Positions 6,512 to 15,109 are shown, counted from the stretch's first letter. The stretch: DNA of 16,289 nucleotides from JBIKVP01 sp044356745 (GCA_044356745.1 JBIKVP010000045.1:1-16289), one strand, 5' to 3'. A program made the numbers and translations. The notes: generated by a model from the letters alone, not told the origin.

Positions 6512-7640
6512 TTAGTCAATATCTTCAACTGCTTCAGTAGTCCCATAAACTTTTGCAGCGAGAGACGCTTCCATAAACGCATCGAGTTCACCATCGAGCA
6601 CATCGAACGGCGATGTTGATGTCATGCCAGTGCGCAGATCTTTGACAAGCTGATAGGGTTGGAGCACATACGATCTAATCTGATGCCCCCAGCCGATGTC
6701 TGTTTTTGAGGCTTCAACCGCGTTGGCTTTTTCTTCACGATTTTTGAGCTCAAGCTCATAAAGTCGCGCACGAAGCATTCCCCATGCGGTGGCTTTATTT
6801 TTATGCTGTGAGCGCTCATTTTGACATTGAACCACGATTCCCGTGGGATTGTGCGTGATCCGCACCGCAGAATCTGTCGTATTCACGTGCTGTCCCCCTG
6901 CCCCCGATGAGCGGTAGGTATCAATGCGGCAATCTGACTCTTTAATATCAATGGTGATGTTGTCATCAACAACAGGAAACACCCAAATTGACGCAAAGCT
7001 CGTATGCCGGCGCGCATTGGAATCAAACGGTGAAATCCTCACAAGGCGATGCACGCCCGATTCTGTTTTTGCCCATCCGTAGGCGTTATGCCCTTTGAGC
7101 AAAATCGTTGCCGATTTAATACCTGCTTCTTCGCCGTCTGAAATCTCGATCAGTTCGACTTTAAACTTCTTGCGCTCACCCCAACGCGTATACATGCGCA
7201 GTAGGATATTCGCCCAGTCCTGACTTTCCGTGCCACCCGCGCCAGAGTGAATTTCGATATACGTGTCATTCGCATCCGCTTCACCAGAGAGCAGCGACTC
7301 GATTTGTCGGCGTGCCGCTTCCTTCTCAAGAGCTTTAAGCTGATTTTCCCCCTCGCTCACCGTATCTTGATCGCCCTCCATCTCACCCAGCTCAATGAGG
7401 GTAAGCGCGTCATCAACGTCTTGTTCAAGGCGTTTGATTCCTGTGATGCTATCTTCAAGCGATGTGCGCTCGCGCATCACCTTTTGTGCGGCTTCTGCAT
7501 CATTCCAGAGATCAGGATTTTCTGATTGAGCATTCAGCTCATCAAGGCGTCTTTGCGCTGTATCCCAGTCAAAGATGCCTCCTCAGCAGCCCGACAGACT
7601 GCTCGATTGAATCAACAAGTGCTTGATGTTCTGCACGCAT
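6512..7640 (-). CDS. prfB: Peptide chain release factor 2 (programmed +1 frameshift)
   Basis: Recognises UGA and UAA stop codons and hydrolyses peptidyl-tRNA on the ribosome. The gene is in two frames. ATG at 7640 opens a 23-codon leader that reaches an in-frame TGA at 7571-7569. A +1 shift on CTT then joins the second frame at GAC (7570), giving a 375-residue product, close to the E. coli 365. In the shifted product the stop-recognition tripeptide SPF lies at residues 203-205 (RISPFDSN) and the catalytic GGQ at 248-250 (GAGGQHVN), nearly the E. coli positions. The start is preceded by a purine-rich GAAAGAAG. The gene follows hflX after a 108-base gap, so it may have its own promoter, though I see no clear one. 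If the shift is ignored, the start would be misplaced to GTG at 7480 and the N-terminal domain cut. Confidence 0.96.
7568..7583 (-). promoter_or_regulatory. RF2 autoregulatory +1 frameshift site
   Basis: On the minus strand this reads AGGAGG, CAT, CTT, TGA, C. An internal Shine-Dalgarno (7578-7583) sits three bases before the slippery CTT, which is followed by the poorly terminated context TGAC. Spacing and order are the same as the E. coli prfB site (AGGGGG-TAT-CTT-TGA-C). When RF2 is scarce, termination at this TGA is slow and the ribosome shifts +1 to make full-length RF2, so the protein controls its own level. Confidence 0.95.
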
Positions 7641-7748
7641 GAATCTTCTTTCAAGATGATGACCTGTCACCCAAAATGCAGTGAAGGGTCTTTATCAGAC
7701 AATAGTAATATATGATGTTCTTCATTTCGCTTAGAATAACAAGATGAG

Positions 7749-9167
7749 TTACACATCACTAACGATCTCAAACCTCGCCGCTAATCGCGCTTCTATGGCA
7801 GGGGTGACGCGTACCGTCAAGCAAAGCGTCCCTGCCTCATCCATCTCACGGGTGAGAACTTCCGTATTTTCATAAAGCCAGTTGAGATCCTTGCCTTGAT
7901 CTGTGTCTATGTTGATGGTGTAGGTGCGTTTTGCAACAGCCAAGCGTGCTTCAATAACCGCCAGCAGTTGATCAATCCCCTCTCCCGTAAGGGCAGAGAC
8001 CAACATCGGTGGATGCGCCGTTGGATTGTGATCTGACAATCCTTGTAAGCGCAAGCGATCTGCATCCTGTAAAAGATCAGCCTTATTCCACACCTCAATC
8101 ACGGGTGAAAGCGGTCCTTCTGCAATCCCAAGCTCTTTAAGAATTTTTGTCACATCCTCAGATTGCGCCTCGCTATCTTCATGTGCCACATCACGCACAT
8201 GAAGCAGGACATCGGCAAGCGTGACATCCTCTAATGTTGCGCGAAAGGCCGCGACAAGCTGCGTCGGCAGATCAGAAATAAAACCCACCGTGTCCGAGAG
8301 CACAACTTTTGCGCCATGAGGTAGTTTAATCGCCCGTGTTGTCGGATCAAGGGTTGCAAAAAGCATATCCTCGGCCAGAACATCGGCTTTTGTCAGGCAA
8401 TTGAACAGTGTGGACTTTCCCGCATTGGTATAACCCACGAGCGCCACGACAGGATAAGGCACGCGCTCACGGTTGGCGCGATGCAAATGACGGGTTTTGA
8501 CAACCTGTTTCAGATCATCCTGAATGCGTGTCATGCGCTCCTGAATAAGACGGCGATCCGTTTCAATCTGAGTTTCGCCGGGCCCTCCTAAAAAGCCAAA
8601 GCCCCCGCGCTGACGCTCAAGGTGTGTCCATGAGCGAACAAGACGGCTTTTCTGATAGGTCAGATGCGCGAGTTCAACTTGAAGTGCGCCCTCTTTGGTG
8701 CGGGCACGTCGCCCGAAAATATCAAGGATTAAGCCAGTGCGATCAATGACTTTCGCTTTCAGATCACGCTCTAAATTGCGCTGTTGTACTGGGCTAAGCG
8801 CACAATCCATAATCACAAGCGCAATCTCACACTCAAGGATTAGGGCAGCAAGTTCATCTACTTTACCTTTGCCAAGGTAAGTCGCTGGGCGAATGGTCGA
8901 TAAAGGCGCAAGTTGCGATTCAACAACATTGAGTTCAATCGCCGCAGCTAATCCAACGGCTTCTTGAAGTCTTGCCTCCGGAGCACGTTGATAAAGAGAG
9001 GGCTTTTCACCACCGCGAGCGCCCCGTGATTTAACAGGATAAGGCCCGATAACAAGGGCGCGCGTTTCATGAGCACGCATTTGTTCAGGATTGAGCGAAA
9101 AGCCTGAGACAACTGTACCGCCATGAGGATGCTTTGCATCACTTGTGTCAGAAGCAGATGAAATCAC
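7749..9167 (-). CDS. hflX: Ribosome-associated GTPase HflX
   Basis: An OBG-like GTPase that binds the large subunit and splits stalled 70S ribosomes, notably under heat or antibiotic stress. The N-terminal HflX domain (about residues 35-215) ends in the glycine-rich GGFGFLGGPGETQIETDRR. The GTPase domain follows, with GYTNAGKST (P-loop, 245-253), DTVG (292-295) and NKAD (361-364). The C-terminal region runs to residue 472. The most upstream start is GTG at 9167, ten bases after the hfq stop. A GGCAGGGG just upstream overlaps the end of hfq, which suggests translational coupling. An ATG at residue 30 (9080) is an alternative start, since the first 29 residues look unconserved. The hfq-hflX order is common in Proteobacteria and supports an operon. 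Confidence 0.95.
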   Translation of the reverse strand: MISSASDTSDAKHPHGGTVVSGFSLNPEQMRAHETRALVIGPYPVKSRGARGGEKPSLYQRAPEARLQEAVGLAAAIELNVVESQLAPLSTIRPATYLGKGKVDELAALILECEIALVIMDCALSPVQQRNLERDLKAKVIDRTGLILDIFGRRARTKEGALQVELAHLTYQKSRLVRSWTHLERQRGGFGFLGGPGETQIETDRRLIQERMTRIQDDLKQVVKTRHLHRANRERVPYPVVALVGYTNAGKSTLFNCLTKADVLAEDMLFATLDPTTRAIKLPHGAKVVLSDTVGFISDLPTQLVAAFRATLEDVTLADVLLHVRDVAHEDSEAQSEDVTKILKELGIAEGPLSPVIEVWNKADLLQDADRLRLQGLSDHNPTAHPPMLVSALTGEGIDQLLAVIEARLAVAKRTYTINIDTDQGKDLNWLYENTEVLTREMDEAGTLCLTVRVTPAIEARLAARFEIVSDV

Positions 9168-9176
9168 GCCTATATA

Positions 9177-9428
9177 TTACCCCTGCCCATTCTCATCACC
9201 AGCCTCAAAAAGCTGAATGGGGCCAAGAGGCATGATTGTTGAAATCGCATGTTTGTATACAAGCTGTGATGCACCATCACGGCGCAACAGCAGACAAAAG
9301 TTATCAAACCAAGTCACAACCCCTTGCAACTTCACGCCATTGACCAGAAAAACTGTGAGCGAAATTTTATTTTTGCGCACATGATTGAGAAAGGTATCTT
9401 GTAGATTTTGAGCGCGTTCTGGCGGCAT
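9177..9428 (-). CDS. hfq: RNA chaperone Hfq
   Basis: A hexameric Sm-like protein that pairs small RNAs with mRNAs. It has 83 residues, short like other alphaproteobacterial Hfq proteins. The Sm1 motif spans about residues 25-52 with the conserved Phe-Asp at 41-42. The Sm2 signature YKHAISTI (58-65) carries the proximal-face K59 and H60, and N-terminal Q10-D11 match the uridine-binding proximal residues. The C-terminal tail is short and acidic. GGGGA seven bases before the ATG is a good ribosome binding site. It is the first gene of an hfq-hflX unit and is divergent from the uracil-DNA glycosylase gene across 135 bases. The ntr genes found upstream of hfq in many alphaproteobacteria are absent. 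Confidence 0.96.
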   Translation of the reverse strand: MPPERAQNLQDTFLNHVRKNKISLTVFLVNGVKLQGVVTWFDNFCLLLRRDGASQLVYKHAISTIMPLGPIQLFEAGDENGQG

Positions 9429-9563
9429 GTTATATCCCCATTTTTTTATTTGCCGTATTGTGTGTCTCTTGACACCAAAAGAAAGGCATTCCCCGTTAGT
9501 ATTACTTCACAGTCCTAACCTATTCAACAAACCCTGACAAGATATGAACAGAGCGCTGAGATT

Positions 9564-10274
9564 ATGAATGCACCTATGACTTACACGCAATGCTTGCATG
9601 AGTTTATGAAACTGCACGCTGATCGTACTACATGCTGGAGTCAGTTACCTTTTTTTCAAAACGGTGATGCACATAAAATCATGTGCTTGCTTGACCAACG
9701 CGTCAGTTCCGGCGAAACAATCTTGCCTTCTCCTGTGGATATCTTCAACGCATTGATATTTACATCCCTTGAAGATGTGAAAGTTGTAATTCTAGGGCAA
9801 GATCCTTATCCCACACTGGGCGATGCGCATGGTTTAGCGTTTTCCTATTTTGGCACGCAACGCCTTCCAGCATCATTGCGTAACATTTTCAAAGAGTTGT
9901 CGAGTGATATGAATGTCAGATTTCCTCAATCTGGCAATTTGACCCCATGGGCAAAGCAGGGTGTATTGCTGCTTAATACGGCTTTAAGCGTCACAGCAAG
10001 ACAAGCGGGCAGCCATTTGAAATTGGGATGGGATTCTCTTACACGCGACGTTATCACGGCTATATCAGAACAAAGGCCACATGTAGTTTTTGTTTTGTGG
10101 GGTCATAAAGCCCAAGGTTACAGTGATCTTATTAGGCCAAACCATACAATCCTTAAAGCGACTCACCCCTCACCGCTTTCCGCTTATCAGGGGTTTTTGG
10201 GCTCACGTCCCTTCAGTCAAGCTAACACCGCTTTAAGCAAACAGGGTCAAGAATTGATTGATTGGACACTGTAA
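9564..10274 (+). CDS. ung: Uracil-DNA glycosylase, family 1
   Basis: Removes uracil from DNA, the first step of base-excision repair. The water-activating motif is GQDPYPTLGDAHG with the catalytic D80. The minor-groove intercalation motif is HPSPLSAYQGF with H201. The sequence between, including LLLNTALSV (135-143), fits the UNG fold, and 236 residues is a normal length. Where many family-1 enzymes have a histidine after GQDPY, this one has proline, a substitution found in part of the family that leaves the catalytic aspartate intact. ATG at 9564 is preceded only by a weak purine stretch, and a second ATG at 9576 could also serve. Its stop is one base from the acs stop on the other strand. 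I am confident of the enzyme class. Confidence 0.95.
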   Translation: MNAPMTYTQCLHEFMKLHADRTTCWSQLPFFQNGDAHKIMCLLDQRVSSGETILPSPVDIFNALIFTSLEDVKVVILGQDPYPTLGDAHGLAFSYFGTQRLPASLRNIFKELSSDMNVRFPQSGNLTPWAKQGVLLLNTALSVTARQAGSHLKLGWDSLTRDVITAISEQRPHVVFVLWGHKAQGYSDLIRPNHTILKATHPSPLSAYQGFLGSRPFSQANTALSKQGQELIDWTL

Positions 10275-10275
10275 A

Positions 10276-12228
10276 TCATACGACCTTACGATTCATACGA
10301 TTGTTAATCAGATCATCCACAACAGTTGGATCCGCGAGTGTCGAGGTGTCTCCCAAAGCACCAAACTCATTTTCAGCAATTTTACGCAGAATGCGCCGCA
10401 TGATCTTGCCTGAACGCGTTTTTGGAAGTGCGGGAGCCCATTGAATCAGATCAGGTGAAGCAATCGGGCCAATTTCTTTACGTACAAAGTTGACAAGCTC
10501 TTTACGCAGCTCTTCAGAGGGTACAATACCTTTCATAAGGGTGACATAGGCATAGATGCCCTGCCCTTTGATATCGTGAGGATACCCAACCACAGCAGCT
10601 TCTGAGACATCAGGATGCGCCACAAGCGCACTCTCCACCTCTGCCGTACCCATACGGTGGCCGGAGACGTTGATGACGTCATCCACACGTCCTGTAATCC
10701 AGTAATAGCCATCTTGATCGCGGCGACAGCCATCACCCGTAAAGTATTTGTTTTTATAGGTAGAAAAATACGTTTCTTCAAAGCGTTTGTGATCACCATA
10801 AACGGTGCGTGCTTGCCCTGGCCAACTTTCAATAAGCACGAGATTGCCTTCACATGCCCCTTCAAGCACGTGACCTTCCGTATCCACGATTTGAGGTTGT
10901 ACGCCGAAAAATGGTTTTGTTGCTGAACCTGCTTTGAGATCTGTCGCTCCAGGGAAAGGAGCGATGAGTATCCCACCCGTTTCGGTCTGCCACCATGTAT
11001 CCATAATAGGACAACGGCTTTCGCCAACGACACGATAATACCACTCCCACGCTTCTGGATTAATCGGCTCCCCCACTGAACCAAGCAGCCTTAAAGAGGA
11101 ACGTGATGTGCGCTTTACTGGCTCATCTCCTGCTTGCATGAGGGAGCGAATAGCGGTGGGTGCAGTGTAAAAAATATTGACCTGATGTTTGTCTATCACA
11201 TCCCAAAATCGTGAGACGGTTGGATACGTTGGAATACCTTCAAACATAAGTGATATTGCGCCGTTGGCTAGTGCGCCATAAACAATATAGCTGTGTCCTG
11301 TCACCCAACCAACATCCGCAGTGCACCAATAAACATCACCTTCATGATAATCGAACACATATTTAAACGTGAGCGCGACATGAATGAGATAGCCCGCCGT
11401 GGTATGTAAAACACCCTTGGGTTTTCCTGTTGAACCAGAGGTGTAAAGAATAAATAGCGGATCTTCTGCATTCATAGGTTCAGGTGGACAATGCTCACCA
11501 ACGGTTTGGGCAACATCATGATACCATACATCGCGCTCCGCTATCATCATGATGTTTGCGCCTGTTCGCTTGACAACGATGACAGCACGCACTGCGCCAT
11601 TCGTTTTATCGATAGCTGCATCAACATTGGCTTTAAGCGGTACTTTTTTACCGCCCCTCAAGCCTTCGTCGGCCGTAATGATAACATCTGATTGCGCATC
11701 AAGAATACGCCCTGCAATTGCCTCGGGAGAAAAGCCGCCAAACACAACCGAATGTACAGCACCAATGCGTGCACAGGCCAACATCGCATATGTGGCTTCT
11801 GGAATCATCGGCATATAAATCGTGACGCGATCACCCTTTTTTACACCTTGTGCTTTGAGTACATTCGCGAAACGGCATACGTGCGCGTAAAGCGCATTAT
11901 ATGTAATATGAGTTGCTTCGCTTGGATCATCACCCTCCCAAATCAAAGCCGTTTGATCACCACGCGTTTTGAGATGACGATCAACACAGTTGTAAGCGAC
12001 ATTTGTGACACCATCTTCAAACCATTTAATAGATACGCTGTCAGGCGCAAAGCTGGTGTTTTTCACAACTGTAAACGGTGTAAACCAATCGATAATCTGT
12101 GCTTGTTCACGCCAAAAAGCTTCAGGATTAGCCACTGACTGCGCATACATTTGATTGTATTTTTCAGCGTTAATTAAAGCGCGAGATTTCCATGCATCAG
12201 GTACAGAATGAATATGAACGTGTGACAT
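10276..12228 (-). CDS. acs: Acetyl-CoA synthetase (AMP-forming)
   Basis: Activates acetate to acetyl-CoA through an acetyl-adenylate, allowing growth on or scavenging of acetate. The ATP/AMP loop is YTSGSTGKPKG (residues 262-272). The adenylate-binding region contains DTWWQTETGG (410-419) and YFTGDG (495-500). The C-terminal PKTRSGKIMRR carries catalytic K608, the equivalent of the lysine whose acetylation switches Salmonella Acs off. Length 650 matches the family (E. coli 652). The start is supported by AGGGAG seven bases upstream. It lies 120 bases downstream of pth on the same strand. No Pat or CobB homologue is in the window, so acetylation control is inferred from the conserved site only. 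Confidence 0.97.
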   Translation of the reverse strand: MSHVHIHSVPDAWKSRALINAEKYNQMYAQSVANPEAFWREQAQIIDWFTPFTVVKNTSFAPDSVSIKWFEDGVTNVAYNCVDRHLKTRGDQTALIWEGDDPSEATHITYNALYAHVCRFANVLKAQGVKKGDRVTIYMPMIPEATYAMLACARIGAVHSVVFGGFSPEAIAGRILDAQSDVIITADEGLRGGKKVPLKANVDAAIDKTNGAVRAVIVVKRTGANIMMIAERDVWYHDVAQTVGEHCPPEPMNAEDPLFILYTSGSTGKPKGVLHTTAGYLIHVALTFKYVFDYHEGDVYWCTADVGWVTGHSYIVYGALANGAISLMFEGIPTYPTVSRFWDVIDKHQVNIFYTAPTAIRSLMQAGDEPVKRTSRSSLRLLGSVGEPINPEAWEWYYRVVGESRCPIMDTWWQTETGGILIAPFPGATDLKAGSATKPFFGVQPQIVDTEGHVLEGACEGNLVLIESWPGQARTVYGDHKRFEETYFSTYKNKYFTGDGCRRDQDGYYWITGRVDDVINVSGHRMGTAEVESALVAHPDVSEAAVVGYPHDIKGQGIYAYVTLMKGIVPSEELRKELVNFVRKEIGPIASPDLIQWAPALPKTRSGKIMRRILRKIAENEFGALGDTSTLADPTVVDDLINNRMNRKVV

Positions 12229-12235
12229 CTAATGG

Positions 12236-12241
12236 CTCCCT
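12236..12241 (-). promoter_or_regulatory. Ribosome binding site of acs
   Basis: AGGGAG on the minus strand, seven bases before the ATG at 12228. It supports the chosen acs start. Confidence 0.65.
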
Positions 12242-12322
12242 GAGTCTTTTCTGTTTTGATGATCATGTCAGAAAAGCGAGCCTTGATAAAAGAAAAAATA
12301 GTTATTTTACACATCTCTTGCG

Positions 12323-12339
12323 TGCATTATGTGAATGCA
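12323..12339 (-). other. Short hairpin between pth and acs
   Basis: A perfect 6-bp stem (TGCATT/AATGCA) with a 5-base loop lies ten bases after the pth stop. No U-tract follows directly, although a T-run occurs about 25 bases later, so it is at best a weak terminator or an RNA processing site. Confidence 0.3.
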
Positions 12340-12348
12340 GTTGAGCTT

Positions 12349-12957
12349 TTATGAAGGTGATGATGGAGAAATCTCTTGATGAGGAATGTATGGCGCAATG
12401 CGCATCATGACATCTGAGATAAAGCGGTTATCATCACCCATCACAAGCCAACGTGCACTCTTTACACATGCTTCATCAAGGGCATTGAGCCATGTCTGAT
12501 CCTGCACCGTGAAATCACCTAATACATGGCCGTGCACACGCTCTTTATCACCGGGGTGACCAATACCAATACGTACCCTTCGATAATTTACACCCAAATG
12601 CGCTGTGATTGATTTAAGGCCATTGTGTCCCGCATCTCCTCCACCTGTTTTGACCCGTATTTTCCCAGCTGCCAAATCAAGCTCATCATGGAATATGATA
12701 ATATTTTGGAGTGGAATTTTGTAAAAAGAAGCTGCTTCTTTCACACATTGCCCTGATAAATTCATATATGTCATGGGCTTGAGCAAAAGCCCCTTTTCAC
12801 CTTCAACTGATAGAGCCGAATATTCCCCCTGAAATTTTGAACGCCAAGGCTCTGCTTTCAAACGATCAGCGAGCGCGTCTACAATACGAAATCCAACGTT
12901 ATGGCGGTTTCGCGCATATTGTTTCCCAGGATTTCCAAGACCTACAAAAAGGAACAT
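12349..12957 (-). CDS. pth: Peptidyl-tRNA hydrolase
   Basis: Cleaves peptidyl-tRNA released by ribosome drop-off and recycles tRNA. It is essential in most bacteria. The active site is recognisable: H19 in NRHNVGF, N66 in TYMNLSG, D91 in HDELDL and N112 in GHNGLKS, each within two positions of the E. coli residues (H20, N68, D93, N114). The start LFVGLGNPG is the classic N-terminal strand-loop. Length 202 is normal. In many bacteria pth follows rplY and precedes ychF; here it is divergent from a glutaredoxin gene across 100 bases and followed by acs. The ribosome binding site is weak. Confidence 0.96.
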   Translation of the reverse strand: MFLFVGLGNPGKQYARNRHNVGFRIVDALADRLKAEPWRSKFQGEYSALSVEGEKGLLLKPMTYMNLSGQCVKEAASFYKIPLQNIIIFHDELDLAAGKIRVKTGGGDAGHNGLKSITAHLGVNYRRVRIGIGHPGDKERVHGHVLGDFTVQDQTWLNALDEACVKSARWLVMGDDNRFISDVMMRIAPYIPHQEISPSSPS

Positions 12958-13057
12958 AGCAAAACGCCTAAAAGGACATATTTAATGGATATGTTGTGTG
13001 GCATATTGTTATCATAAAACCAACCCTGCCCACATTTGACACAAAAAAGGAACTTTT

Positions 13058-13300
13058 ATGCGCGAAATCATCATTTACACAAAGTCAACCTGTCCATATT
13101 GTACAAAAGCAAAAGCGCTACTAGCGCGCAGAAATCTTTCCTTGTCCGAAATTGTGATTGAAGGGCGAGATGATTTACGCACTGAGATGATACAAAGATC
13201 AAACGGACGCACAACAGTGCCGCAGGTGTTCATTAATGGCGAACATATCGGCGGATGTGATGATCTTCACGCTTACGAAGCGAAAGGTGGGTTGGAATAA
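13058..13300 (+). CDS. grxC: Glutaredoxin, dithiol (GrxC type)
   Basis: A small glutathione-dependent disulfide reductase of the cytoplasm. The redox site is CPYC (C12, C15) after the first beta strand. The cis-proline is in TTVPQVFI (P55), and the glutathione-binding GGCDDL occupies residues 65-70. At 80 residues it is near the short end for the family, ending right after the last helix. AAGG seven bases before ATG (13047-13050) gives a good start. prfA follows after 32 bases on the same strand, so they may share a transcript. It is a class I (dithiol) protein; the monothiol CGFS motif of GrxD is absent. Confidence 0.95.
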   Translation: MREIIIYTKSTCPYCTKAKALLARRNLSLSEIVIEGRDDLRTEMIQRSNGRTTVPQVFINGEHIGGCDDLHAYEAKGGLE

Positions 13301-13332
13301 GCCCCCTTGCCGTAAAATAAAATGCGGCGTAA

Positions 13333-14427
13333 ATGTGCGCTATGTTTGATGATATTGTTCTTCCTCCTGAGCGTCTTGATGCTATTCTTAACCGTCACCG
13401 TGAAGTGATGGATACACTTAGTGCTGCACCCGATGCGAGTGTGACTGTTGCGCTTTCTAAAGAATTATCTGACCTTGATCCTGTCGTTGAGGCCATAAAA
13501 GCTTTTCGAGTCTCATTGAATGATCTTGAAGGAATTCGCGCACTTTTAGACGATGCAGGCACCGATGCGGAGATGCGTGTCTTAGCGTCTGAAGAGTTAT
13601 CTGATGCACAAGAAAATGTACGTGCACAGCTTCATGCGTTAAAGTTGATGTTACTTCCTAAAGATGCAGCAGATGACAAAAGCGCAATTTTAGAGGTGCG
13701 CGCAGGTACAGGGGGGGATGAAGCCGCACTTTTTGCGGGTGACTTATTTCGCATGTATACACGCTATGCTGATCTAAAAGGCTGGAAGACTGAGATATTG
13801 TCGGAAAGTGAAGGCACAGTCGGGGGGTATAAAGAAATTATCGCCGAAATTAAAGGCAAAGGCGTTTTCGCAAAGCTTAAATTTGAAAGTGGTGTGCACC
13901 GTGTTCAGCGCGTGCCAAATACGGAAACAAGTGGTCGTATTCACACTTCAGCAGCCACGGTGGCTGTGCTTCCTGAAGCAGAAGATGTTGATATTGATAT
14001 TAATGAAGCAGATTTACGCATCGACACTATGCGTGCAGGTGGCGCCGGTGGTCAGCACGTCAATAAAACTGAATCTGCCGTACGCATTACCCATATTCCG
14101 ACAAATACCGTAGTTATGGTTCAGGATGAGCGTTCGCAGCATAAGAATAAAGCGCGGGCGATGATGTTACTTCGCGCTAAATTATTTGATGCTGAGCGCA
14201 CGCGTGCTGATGCCGAACGTTCTGCAGAGCGTAAAGCACAAGTTGGCTCTGGTGATCGCTCCGAGCGCATTCGCACCTATAATTTTCCACAAGGGCGCGT
14301 GTCTGATCATCGCATCAACCTTACCTTATACAAACTTGAGCAGTTTATGATAGGTCATATGGATGAATTGCTCGATGCCCTCATCACTGAGCATCAAGCA
14401 ATGCTACTTGCAGCTGAAGGGGGATAA
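13333..14427 (+). CDS. prfA: Peptide chain release factor 1
   Basis: Recognises UAA and UAG stops and releases the finished peptide. The helical N-terminal domain is followed by EVRAGTGGDEAALFAGDLFRMY, the universal class-I start of domain 2. The stop-reading loop carries PNT (195-197, in QRVPNTETSGR), the P-x-T form typical of RF1 rather than the SPF of RF2, and the catalytic GGQ is at 239-241. Length 364 agrees with the family (about 360). A second in-frame ATG at 13342 gives a more RF1-like start, and neither has a good Shine-Dalgarno. prmC, the GGQ methyltransferase gene that usually follows prfA, is absent here. Instead the gene converges on an mgtC-family gene with four bases between stops. 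Confidence 0.96.
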   Translation: MCAMFDDIVLPPERLDAILNRHREVMDTLSAAPDASVTVALSKELSDLDPVVEAIKAFRVSLNDLEGIRALLDDAGTDAEMRVLASEELSDAQENVRAQLHALKLMLLPKDAADDKSAILEVRAGTGGDEAALFAGDLFRMYTRYADLKGWKTEILSESEGTVGGYKEIIAEIKGKGVFAKLKFESGVHRVQRVPNTETSGRIHTSAATVAVLPEAEDVDIDINEADLRIDTMRAGGAGGQHVNKTESAVRITHIPTNTVVMVQDERSQHKNKARAMMLLRAKLFDAERTRADAERSAERKAQVGSGDRSERIRTYNFPQGRVSDHRINLTLYKLEQFMIGHMDELLDALITEHQAMLLAAEGG

Positions 14428-14431
14428 ACAT

Positions 14432-14905
14432 TTAGATATCATCCTTTTTATGCTCAAATAAATTTTGAAGAAGTAAAACAAACAAAGTTATCGCCGTTGC
14501 AGCAAGTGCGATGTGCCAAAACCCAAGTCCAACGCACAAGCCAACTGCACCTGCAGTCCAAAGTGCAGCCCCTGTTGTCACCCCCTTCACCTTTCCACCC
14601 GATTGAATGATTGCACCAGCTGCAAGAAACGCAACGCCCGCCGTCACAGCTTCAATGACACGCAAGGGATCCATTTGCGATGTATTGCTATTTAAAGATG
14701 GATGATGCAACGCTTCAATCGCCGTAATCGCAAACAAACTTGCAGCTAACGAAACAAGAATATGCGTTTTAATCCCCGCTGGCCGCTCTTTAAGTTCACG
14801 ATCCAGACCAATGAGGCCGCCAAGACATGCGGCTATTGTCATACGCCCTAATATACCAATCCAAGAAAGATGCAGTTCAAAAAGTGATATTCCCAGATCA
14901 TTCAT
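14432..14905 (-). CDS. MgtC/SapB-family membrane protein
   Basis: A small inner-membrane protein of the MgtC family, whose studied members help survival at low magnesium and in host cells, partly by acting on the F-ATPase or on c-di-GMP and phosphate signalling. Four to five hydrophobic segments are visible (about residues 18-35, 46-64, 86-103, 109-130 and 132-148). Family signatures are GLDRELKERPAGIKTHILV (33-51) after the first segment and GAIIQSGGKVKGVTTGAALW (97-116). The protein ends at 157 residues, so it lacks the soluble ACT-like C-terminal domain of Salmonella MgtC and is a short SapB/YhiD-like form. GAGG ten bases before the start may be its ribosome binding site. The physiological role here is unknown. 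Confidence 0.9.
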   Translation of the reverse strand: MNDLGISLFELHLSWIGILGRMTIAACLGGLIGLDRELKERPAGIKTHILVSLAASLFAITAIEALHHPSLNSNTSQMDPLRVIEAVTAGVAFLAAGAIIQSGGKVKGVTTGAALWTAGAVGLCVGLGFWHIALAATAITLFVLLLQNLFEHKKDDI

Positions 14906-15044
14906 ATGGTTTAAGCCTCAATCAATATCATGCACTGCACTCAACAATGTTTATGTGGTGCGTTTGTTCCTGAAAATCTGACAAGCTTAATGAGACCATC
15001 AAGCCTTATAAGCGAAACCAATAAGATTGACACTGTGCTAACGT

Positions 15045-15074
15045 TTGACATGCTAGAGATATTGCAAATTTAAA
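15045..15074 (+). promoter_or_regulatory. Candidate sigma-70 promoter of hisN
   Basis: A perfect -35 hexamer TTGACA (15045-15050) is followed, after 17-18 bases, by an A/T-rich ATTTAA/TTTAAA as a weak -10, about 35 bases before the hisN start. A second TTGACA lies at 15027-15032 without a convincing -10. The rest of the 204-base gap upstream of hisN shows nothing else I recognise. Confidence 0.35.
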
Positions 15075-15109
15075 CTGATTCCATTTTTTAACTCAGGATT
15101 GAGCGCCGT

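Noticed and set aside
7569..7571. In-frame TGA as a nonsense mutation inactivating prfB
   Set aside because: The surrounding AGGAGG-CAT-CTT-TGA-C is the standard RF2 programmed frameshift site, and both frames read as RF2.
9469..9502. Sigma-70 promoter for ung: TTGACA at 9469 with TAGTAT at 9497
   Set aside because: The spacer is 22 bases, too long for a normal sigma-70 promoter.
13035..13041. TTGACA upstream of the glutaredoxin gene as a -35 box
   Set aside because: It lies too close to the start codon to leave room for a -10 element and leader. Its purine-rich 3' flank is the ribosome binding site.
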